Source: an uncultured Lachnospiraceae bacterium (lineage in GTDB: Bacteria > Bacillota > Clostridia > Lachnospirales > Lachnospiraceae). From it: a stretch of 64,000 nucleotides of DNA. How positions within the stretch are numbered: position 1 is the first letter of the stretch; each line of letters starts with the position of its first letter. Location of the stretch: NCBI GenBank assembly GCA_910587155.1, contig CAJULA010000001.1:170867-234866 (forward strand), given 5' to 3'. Shown here in pieces: positions 58,338 through 64,000 of the stretch. A program made the position numbers and the translations under genes. Under the pieces are notes generated by a model. That model was not told where the DNA came from, searched no databases, and saw nothing but the letters and a program-made list of their open reading frames with translations.

Positions 58338-59702
58338 ATGCTGAACATATTTGAGGTTTCGGAAACGAACAAGATGATCGAAAAGGAAAACCTGGATGTG
58401 CGTACGATTACGCTGGGCATTTCTCTGTTGGACTGTGCCTCCTCCGATCTTGCGGCATGTAACAGAAAGATATACGAGAAGATCACGGCGGCGGCAGGCG
58501 GGCTGGTAGCCGCAGGAGAGGAAATCGAGAAGGAATTTGGGATTCCCATCGTAAATAAGCGTATTTCTGTCACGCCAATGGCACTGGTAGGGGCCGGGGC
58601 ATGCAGGAGTGCAGAGGATTTTGTGACGATTGCCCATACGATGGATCAGGCGGCAAAAGCGGTGGGGGTCAATCTCATCGGCGGTTATTCGGCACTCGTC
58701 TCCAAAGGTATGACGCAGGAAGATGAATGGCTCATTCATTCTATCCCCCAGGCACTGGCCGAGACAGAGCGGGTCTGCAGTTCGGTGAATCTGGGTTCCA
58801 CGAAGACTGGGATTAATATGGACGGTGTCCGGCTGATGGGACAGATCATAAAGGAGACGGCCGAGCTGACAAAAGAACAGGACAGCGCTGCCTGCATGAA
58901 GCTGGTGGTGTTCTGTAATGCGCCGGATGACAATCCTTTTATGGCGGGTGCTTTTCACGGCGTGACGGAAAGCGATCAGATCATCAATGTGGGCGTCAGC
59001 GGCCCGGGGGTGGTGAAAACGGCACTGGAAAAGGTACGGGGCGAAAGCTTTGAGGTGCTGTGTGAGACGATCAAGAAAACGGCATTCAAAGTGACCCGTG
59101 TGGGACAGCTGGTAGCGCAGGAAGCATCGCGGATGCTGAATATCCCGTTCGGTATTGTGGATCTTTCCCTGGCTCCCACACCGGCAGTGGGTGACAGTGT
59201 GGCTGACATTCTCTGTGAAATCGGTCTGGAATATGCGGGCGCGCCCGGCACGACGGCGGCACTGGCACTTTTGAATGATCAGGTCAAAAAGGGCGGCGTC
59301 ATGGCCTCGTCCTATGTGGGCGGCCTGAGCGGTGCATTCATCCCGGTATCCGAGGATCAGGGCATGATTGACGCCGTGGCGGCGGGCGCTCTGACCCTGG
59401 AAAAGCTGGAGGCCATGACCTGTGTCTGCTCCGTGGGCCTTGATATGATTGCCATCCCGGGAAAAACGCCGGCGTCTACGATTTCCGGCATCATTGCGGA
59501 CGAAATGGCCATCGGCATGGTCAACCAGAAGACGACGGCAGTGCGTGTCATTCCGGCCATCGGCAAAGAGGTCGGAGATCAGGTGGAGTTTGGCGGCCTG
59601 TTCGGCTACGCGCCGGTTATGCCGGTAAACGGGTTTTCCTGCGAAGGCTTTATCAACAGAAAAGGCAGAATACCGGCGCCCATCCACAGCTTTAAAAATT
59701 AA
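58338..59702 (+). CDS. DUF711/UPF0210 (PFL-like) protein
   Basis: A 454-residue soluble protein of the UPF0210 family, distantly related to glycyl radical enzymes in fold: IFEVSETNKMIEKENLDVRTITLGISLLDCA, FGIPIVNKRISVTPMALVGAGAC, VNLGSTKTGINMDG, NAPDDNPFMAGAFHGVTE, IVDLSLAPTPAVGDSVADIL and AIPGKTPASTISGIIADE. Function unknown. Together with the ACT protein just upstream it forms a conserved two-gene unit. Confidence 0.9.
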   Translation: MLNIFEVSETNKMIEKENLDVRTITLGISLLDCASSDLAACNRKIYEKITAAAGGLVAAGEEIEKEFGIPIVNKRISVTPMALVGAGACRSAEDFVTIAHTMDQAAKAVGVNLIGGYSALVSKGMTQEDEWLIHSIPQALAETERVCSSVNLGSTKTGINMDGVRLMGQIIKETAELTKEQDSAACMKLVVFCNAPDDNPFMAGAFHGVTESDQIINVGVSGPGVVKTALEKVRGESFEVLCETIKKTAFKVTRVGQLVAQEASRMLNIPFGIVDLSLAPTPAVGDSVADILCEIGLEYAGAPGTTAALALLNDQVKKGGVMASSYVGGLSGAFIPVSEDQGMIDAVAAGALTLEKLEAMTCVCSVGLDMIAIPGKTPASTISGIIADEMAIGMVNQKTTAVRVIPAIGKEVGDQVEFGGLFGYAPVMPVNGFSCEGFINRKGRIPAPIHSFKN

Positions 59703-59756
59703 CAGGGTAAAAAGTAACGGAAAATCCGGTTGCCTTTGCAAAGTTATATGTGCAAA

Positions 59757-59785
59757 TTGACAAGAAGAGCCGTATATTGTACAAT
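59757..59785 (+). promoter_or_regulatory. Sigma-A promoter of the peptide transporter
   Basis: TTGACA at 59757-59762, a 17-base spacer and TACAAT at 59780-59785. It lies 30 bp before the OPT gene start and its AAAGGTGG ribosome binding site. Confidence 0.88.
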
Positions 59786-59815
59786 AGTACCACTATACGA
59801 AAGGTGGTAAAATAA

Positions 59816-61714
59816 ATGGAAAACAAAAATGAGTTCAAACCGTTTATTCCGGCGGACAGGGTAGTGCCGGAACTGACGGTTACGTCCATCATCATCGGCG
59901 CTCTGCTGGCCGTGCTGTTTGGCGGCGCCAATGCGTATCTTGGTCTGCGCGTGGGCATGACGGTGTCGGCGTCCATCCCGGCGGCGGTTATTTCCATGGG
60001 GATTATCCGCGTGATTCTGAAGCGGGATTCCATCCTGGAAAATAATATGGTACAGACCATCGGCTCTGCCGGCGAATCGGTGGCGGCCGGTGCGATCTTT
60101 ACCATGCCCGCCCTGTTTATGTGGGCGACAGAATCGGGCAGTGCCAATCCTTCCCTGCTGGAGATTTCCCTGATTGCGCTCTGCGGCGGTGTGCTGGGCG
60201 TGCTGTTTATGATTCCTCTGCGCTCCGCACTGATCGTGGAAGAGCATGGAAAGCTCCCTTATCCGGAGGGACAGGCATGTGCCGAGGTACTGCTGGCCGG
60301 TGAAGAGGGAGGTGCCAAGGCAGGGACGGTATTTGCAGGTCTGGGCATCGCAGCCGTCTACAAGTTCATCGCGGACGGTCTGAAGCTGTTCCCCAGTGAA
60401 GTTGATTTTGAGATTAAAAGTTATAAAGGCTCCGGAATCGGTATGGATGTGCTTCCGGCACTGGCCGGTGTGGGCTATATCTGCGGCCCCAAAGTGTCTT
60501 CCTATCTGCTGGCGGGCGGTACGGTTGGCTGGTTTGTGCTGATGCCCCTGATCGTACTATTCGGCGGCGATATGATCCTGTATCCGGCTACGGCTCCGGT
60601 GAGCGAACTGGGCACCTGGGGGATCTGGGGCGGTTTTATCCGCTATATTGGTGCGGGCGCGGTGGCGGCCGGCGGTATCCTTTCCCTGATCAAATCACTG
60701 CCGATGATCCTGCGTACGTTTAAGCAGGCCATGGCTGTATACGGCAAAAAAGCGTCGGCGAACAACCGTCTGAGCAAAGACCTGCCGATGAATATCGTGA
60801 TGATCATTGTCGGTGTCATTGCCATTGCCATGTGGCTGATCCCGGCGATTCCCGTGAATCTGATCGGCGCCATCATTATTATCGTGTTCGGCTTTTTCTT
60901 TGCCACTGTATCTTCCAGAATGGTGGGTATCGTAGGCAGTTCCAACAATCCGGTTTCCGGTATGGCCATCGCCACTCTGCTGATTGCCACCATGCTTTTA
61001 AAGGCCAGCGGCAACATCGGCATGCCGGGCATGATCGCGGCCATTACGATCGGTTCCATTATCTGTATCATCGCGGCGATTGCAGGCGATACCTCGCAGG
61101 ATTTAAAGACCGGTTTTATCGTAGGCGCGACTCCTGTGAAGCAGCAGATGGGCGAGCTGATCGGTGTGGTTGTGTCTGCCATTGCCATCGGCGGTGTACT
61201 TTATCTTTTGAGCACGGCATGGGGGTATGGTTCTCAGGAGCTTCCCGCCCCGCAGGCGACACTGATGAAGATGGTGGTAGAAGGCGTTATGGGCGGCGAG
61301 CTGCCATGGTCTCTCATTTTCTGCGGTGCGTTTATTGCGATCGTGGTGGAGATTTTGCAGATCCCGGTACTGCCCTTTGCGGTAGGCCTGTATCTTCCCA
61401 TCCATCTGAGCACTCCCATCATGGTAGGCGGCCTGATCCGGCTATATTATGACAAAAAGAAAATGGATTCCGAAGAAGACAGAAAACAGATGGTGGAAAA
61501 CGGCGTTTTGTATTCTTCCGGCCTGATCGCAGGCGAGGGTCTGGTGGGCATCCTGCTGGCCGTATTTGCGATCATTCCGTTTGGTGCGGGGACACTGGGA
61601 GATTTCCTGGGCAGCTGCCTTGGCATCAATTTAGGCAACTGGGGAGGGCTCTTTGTCTTTGCTCTTCTTTGTTCCACAATTATTCTCTTCATCAGAAAGA
61701 AGAAAAAAGCATAA
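59816..61714 (+). CDS. OPT-family oligopeptide transporter
   Basis: A 632-residue membrane protein with about 14 hydrophobic helices. Family features: VTSIIIGALLAVLFGGANAYLGLRVGMTVSASIPAAVISM near the start (the NAYLGLRVG motif), NNMVQTIGSAGESVAAGAIFTMPALFMW, KLPYPEGQACAEVL, and AGDTSQDLKTGFIVGATPVKQQMGE near the middle. OPT transporters bring in small peptides using the proton gradient. With the PepD dipeptidase two genes downstream it makes a peptide uptake and hydrolysis unit. Confidence 0.93.
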   Translation: MENKNEFKPFIPADRVVPELTVTSIIIGALLAVLFGGANAYLGLRVGMTVSASIPAAVISMGIIRVILKRDSILENNMVQTIGSAGESVAAGAIFTMPALFMWATESGSANPSLLEISLIALCGGVLGVLFMIPLRSALIVEEHGKLPYPEGQACAEVLLAGEEGGAKAGTVFAGLGIAAVYKFIADGLKLFPSEVDFEIKSYKGSGIGMDVLPALAGVGYICGPKVSSYLLAGGTVGWFVLMPLIVLFGGDMILYPATAPVSELGTWGIWGGFIRYIGAGAVAAGGILSLIKSLPMILRTFKQAMAVYGKKASANNRLSKDLPMNIVMIIVGVIAIAMWLIPAIPVNLIGAIIIIVFGFFFATVSSRMVGIVGSSNNPVSGMAIATLLIATMLLKASGNIGMPGMIAAITIGSIICIIAAIAGDTSQDLKTGFIVGATPVKQQMGELIGVVVSAIAIGGVLYLLSTAWGYGSQELPAPQATLMKMVVEGVMGGELPWSLIFCGAFIAIVVEILQIPVLPFAVGLYLPIHLSTPIMVGGLIRLYYDKKKMDSEEDRKQMVENGVLYSSGLIAGEGLVGILLAVFAIIPFGAGTLGDFLGSCLGINLGNWGGLFVFALLCSTIILFIRKKKKA

Positions 61715-61730
61715 GACTGGTGCCGGATCT

Positions 61731-62084
61731 ATGAAGAAAAAGAAAGACAATTTTCTGGATTATATTCCCAAACATAACAGCCTGATTCCCTTTGAGGAAA
61801 ATAAGGATGGCAATGTGGAAATCCTGAGAAAGAACCGGGGACTGTTTAACCGGATTGCGCAGATTTTTTTCAGGAAGCCGAAAATCAGCCGGATCGAGCT
61901 GGACACCTTTGGCAGCTTTATCTGGAAACAGATAGACGGAAAAAAAGATGTATATCAGATCGGCAGACTGGTAAAAGATAAGTTTGGAGAGGAAGCAGAG
62001 CCGCTGTACGAGCGTCTGGCAAAATTTCTCCATATATTGCGCAGCAACGATTTTATCTTATATGTAAATCTGCAGAAAAAGTGA
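61731..62084 (+). CDS. PqqD-like (RRE-fold) protein
   Basis: A 117-residue protein with DYIPKHNSLIPFEENKDGNVEILRKNRG followed by IELDTFGSFIWKQIDGKKDVYQIGRLVKDKFGEEAEPLYERLAKFLHIL, the winged-helix RRE-type fold of PqqD. PqqD-like proteins usually bind a peptide precursor for a radical-SAM enzyme. No radical SAM or precursor peptide gene is seen in the window, so it may have another peptide-binding role. It stands between the OPT transporter and PepD, starting at ATG 61731. Confidence 0.8.
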   Translation: MKKKKDNFLDYIPKHNSLIPFEENKDGNVEILRKNRGLFNRIAQIFFRKPKISRIELDTFGSFIWKQIDGKKDVYQIGRLVKDKFGEEAEPLYERLAKFLHILRSNDFILYVNLQKK

Positions 62085-62093
62085 GGCATGGAC

Positions 62094-63539
62094 ATGGGTG
62101 TTTTATCTGATCTGGAACCGAAGGAAGTATTTGGTTACTTCGAGGAAATATGCGGGATTCCGCATCCTTCCTATAAGGAGAAACAGCTGAGTGACTACTG
62201 TGTGAAATTTGCCGAAAGCCGCGGGCTTGAGGTACATCAGGATTCTCTTGGAAATATCATTATCATCAAAGAGGCAACGGCAGGCTATGAGTCTGTGGAG
62301 CCGTTGATTATCCAGGGGCATCTGGATATGGTCTGCGAAAAGGAACCGGGCTGTGACATAGATTTTGAAAAAGACGGCCTGCGTCTGTATGTGGATGGAG
62401 ATTATGTGGCCGCCCGGGGGACGACCCTGGGCGGTGACGACGGAATTGCCATCGCCATGGCGCTGGCGATTCTCGGCAGCGACAGTCTGGAACATCCCCG
62501 CATCGAAGCCGTTTTTACCGTCAGTGAAGAAGTGGGGATGGAAGGAGCGTCAGCGATTGATCTGTCAGTACTCAGGGGCCATAAGCTGCTGAACCTTGAT
62601 TCCGAAGAGGAAGGATATCTTCTGACAAGCTGTGCCGGGGGCTGCCGGGCCAATATCTTTCTGCCTGTTTCCTATGAGACGAGATATGGGAAACGGTATC
62701 GTATTTCGGTAAAAGGCCTGACCGGCGGACATTCCGGTGCGGAGATTGACAAAGGGCGGGCCAATTCCAATCTGGTACTGGGGCGGCTTTTGCTGGCTCT
62801 GGAAGGTGCGTTGGATTTCGGCATCGAATCCATGTCCGGCGGTCTCAAAGACAATGCCATTCCCCGGGAATCCGCAGTATCTGTGGTTGTGGACGGGGAA
62901 GCGGAGGAAAAGCTGAAAGCGCTGGTGGCGGAAACGGAAGCGGTCATTCGCAGCGAATATGCGGTTACCGAGCCGGATCTGCATATTACGGCGCAGCCGG
63001 ATGGCGAGACAGAGGCAAGGACGCTGACAGGCGGCTGCAGGGAGGCGGTGATCACACTGATCAATCTGCTGCCGAACGGGATTCAGTCTATGAGCGCCGA
63101 TATCAAAGGACTCGTGGAGACCTCTCTCAATCTGGGGATATTGAAACTGACGGAATCGCAGCTGGAACTGCATTATGCCGTGAGGAGCTCCGTGCAGACA
63201 GCAAAAGAATTTGTGGTGGAAAAGCTTCGCTGCCTGACGAAAATACTGGGCGGAGATCTGACGCTGGAGGGCGTGTATCCGGCGTGGGAATACAGAAAGG
63301 ATTCCGTACTGCGGGATGATATGGTGAGGATCTACAAAGAGATGTTCGGGAAAGAGCCTGTCATCCAGGCGATCCACGCAGGTCTGGAATGTGGACTGCT
63401 GGCGGGCAAGATTGAAAATCTCGATGCGGTTTCCATCGGGCCTGATATGTCCGGTATCCATACGACAGAAGAGAGACTGAGCATATCGTCCACCGGACGG
63501 ATGTGGGAATATGTGACGGAAATTATCCGGCAAAAGTAA
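62094..63539 (+). CDS. pepD: Aminoacyl-histidine dipeptidase/cytosol nonspecific dipeptidase
   Basis: A 481-residue M20 zinc peptidase: YFEEICGIPHPSYKEKQLSDYCVKFA, LIIQGHLDMVCEKEPG (metal His-x-Asp), TLGGDDGIAIAMALAIL (bridging Asp), FTVSEEVGMEGASA (catalytic Glu and metal Glu), KGLTGGHSGAEI and a final AIHAGLECGLLAGK. It hydrolyses dipeptides such as carnosine-like X-His in the cytosol. The start at 62094 has GAGG at better spacing than an ATG six bases earlier. It is co-directional with the OPT transporter. Confidence 0.94.
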   Translation: MGVLSDLEPKEVFGYFEEICGIPHPSYKEKQLSDYCVKFAESRGLEVHQDSLGNIIIIKEATAGYESVEPLIIQGHLDMVCEKEPGCDIDFEKDGLRLYVDGDYVAARGTTLGGDDGIAIAMALAILGSDSLEHPRIEAVFTVSEEVGMEGASAIDLSVLRGHKLLNLDSEEEGYLLTSCAGGCRANIFLPVSYETRYGKRYRISVKGLTGGHSGAEIDKGRANSNLVLGRLLLALEGALDFGIESMSGGLKDNAIPRESAVSVVVDGEAEEKLKALVAETEAVIRSEYAVTEPDLHITAQPDGETEARTLTGGCREAVITLINLLPNGIQSMSADIKGLVETSLNLGILKLTESQLELHYAVRSSVQTAKEFVVEKLRCLTKILGGDLTLEGVYPAWEYRKDSVLRDDMVRIYKEMFGKEPVIQAIHAGLECGLLAGKIENLDAVSIGPDMSGIHTTEERLSISSTGRMWEYVTEIIRQK

Positions 63540-63560
63540 AAAAGACAGAACGAAGCAACG

Positions 63561-63661
63561 CCCAAACGGGCCGGCAAACAGTTGTCAGAACGCGGGACAG
63601 AACAGAGGAAAGTGTCCCGATCGGGTTCGGCTGTTGTTTACCGGCTCTTTTGGGTATTTTT
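63561..63661 (+). terminator. Terminator after pepD
   Basis: A long stem pairs 63561-63580 (CCCAAACGGGCCGGCAAACA) with 63635-63654 imperfectly, contains an inner seven-base stem CGGGACA/TGTCCCG, and is followed by TATTTTT. Fits a rho-independent terminator ending the pepD transcript. Confidence 0.75.
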
Positions 63662-63685
63662 ATGGCCTGTCGGCATAAATATCTC

Positions 63686-63714
63686 TTGACTTATTATCAT
63701 TATGATAGTATCAT
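63686..63714 (+). promoter_or_regulatory. Promoter with dyad operator before the SPFH gene
   Basis: TTGACT at 63686-63691 and TATCAT at 63709-63714 with a 17-base spacer. A 13-base dyad, TATCAT-T-ATGATA at 63695-63707, sits in the spacer, a typical repressor-binding position. The identity of any regulator is unknown. Confidence 0.65.
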
Positions 63715-63765
63715 ATAAATATAAAGATAATAACAGACAGAGCAAAAGAACAGGGAGGCGTGGAT

Positions 63766-64000
63766 ATGGCAATCAGATACAGAAAATTTCAACCGACAGA
63801 TTATGTCATAAAAGTCAAGAGGGGCAATATAATCGAAGAAGGGGCGGGGCTTTCCTGTTTTTATAACACGATGAGCACGAGCCTGATTGTATTGCCGACT
63901 ACGGCCTTTGACACCGGATTTGCCTATGATGATATGATGACGGCAGATTTTCAAAAGATCAGTGTGCAGGGGGACATTTCCTATATCATAGCGGATTATG
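63766..64000 (+). CDS. SPFH/Band 7-like protein (3' end outside window)
   Basis: Only the first 78 residues are visible. The start follows AGGGAGG. The sequence MAIRYRKFQPTDYVIKVKRG, then EEGAGLSCFYNTMSTSLIVLPT, VQGDISYIIADY suggests an SPFH-domain protein without the usual N-terminal membrane helix. Such proteins can be scaffolds for membrane microdomains. The remaining part lies past the window end. Confidence 0.65.
   Translation, partial: MAIRYRKFQPTDYVIKVKRGNIIEEGAGLSCFYNTMSTSLIVLPTTAFDTGFAYDDMMTADFQKISVQGDISYIIADY

Noticed and set aside
58305..59741. Long open frame on the minus strand opposite the DUF711 gene (478 codons)
   Set aside because: Complement of a conserved gene; no ribosome binding site and low-complexity composition.

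Overview
The window looks like chromosome of a spore-forming, Gram-positive member of the Clostridia, most likely Lachnospiraceae. The support is a GerA-family spore germination/SpoVA-type protein, Gram-positive AGGAGG ribosome binding sites with frequent GTG/TTG starts, a LicT-type antiterminator with its RNA target, and a housekeeping block (polA-coaE-FtsA-like-walJ-ACT-DUF711) that from general knowledge fits this family. The family call is inference from gene content, not from a marker-gene search.

Positions 1-40,000 are one long, co-directional surface-glycan or glycoprotein modification island. Its left part (854-6550) builds and activates a nonulosonic (sialic/legionaminic-type) acid: NeuB synthase, CBS-DegT aminotransferase, NeuD-like acetyltransferase and NeuA CMP-transferase. 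The AT-rich middle (6.5-20.4 kb) holds glycosyltransferases, a Gfo/Idh/MocA oxidoreductase, two more DegT aminotransferases, methyltransferases, an acyltransferase and a cupin. From 20.5 to 40 kb come glycosyltransferases of many folds (GT2, GT4, WbsX, RgpF, Caps_synth, DUF4422), a LicD-type phosphotransferase, a cytidylyltransferase-aminotransferase fusion with an opine-type dehydrogenase, and an IspD/TarI-like cytidylyltransferase with an SDR. No flippase, polymerase, ABC exporter or initiating membrane transferase is visible. Only one protein in the island has an obvious hydrophobic segment, so the products appear to act in the cytosol on a protein or precursor, or export is encoded elsewhere.

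The most unusual feature is a roughly 90-120 residue Rossmann-like module that recurs about 14 times between 1.9 and 40 kb. It is fused at the N or C terminus to unrelated catalytic domains (methyltransferases, GT2, GT4, WbsX, RgpF, LicD, DUF4422, DUF268, a sulfatase-like/GT2 giant) and also occurs as two stand-alone proteins.

Positions 40.1-41.6 kb are a decay zone. It holds a ribulose-phosphate 3-epimerase remnant with a nonsense codon and an internal deletion, an N-terminally truncated Rpn/PD-(D/E)XK 'transposase' nuclease, and several strong palindromes. A second IspD/TarI-like plus GatD/TarJ-like pair (41.7-43.4 kb) follows, then a PdaA-like deacetylase convergent with the GerA-family gene.

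Positions 45.9-51.3 kb are a self-contained PTS operon: a sigma-A promoter, a ribonucleic antiterminator (RAT) target overlapping a terminator, a LicT/GlcT-like antiterminator, EIIA, EI, HPr and EIIBC, ending in a strong terminator. Two oddities stand out: HPr has Arg where the regulatory Ser46 should be, and PRD2 of the antiterminator lacks both usual histidines. Positions 51.4-64 kb are housekeeping and peptide metabolism: a zinc-finger membrane protein, polA, coaE, an FtsA-like protein, walJ, an ACT protein, a DUF711 protein, an OPT peptide transporter, a PqqD-like protein, PepD and the start of an SPFH protein. No tRNA, rRNA, CRISPR array or phage gene was seen.
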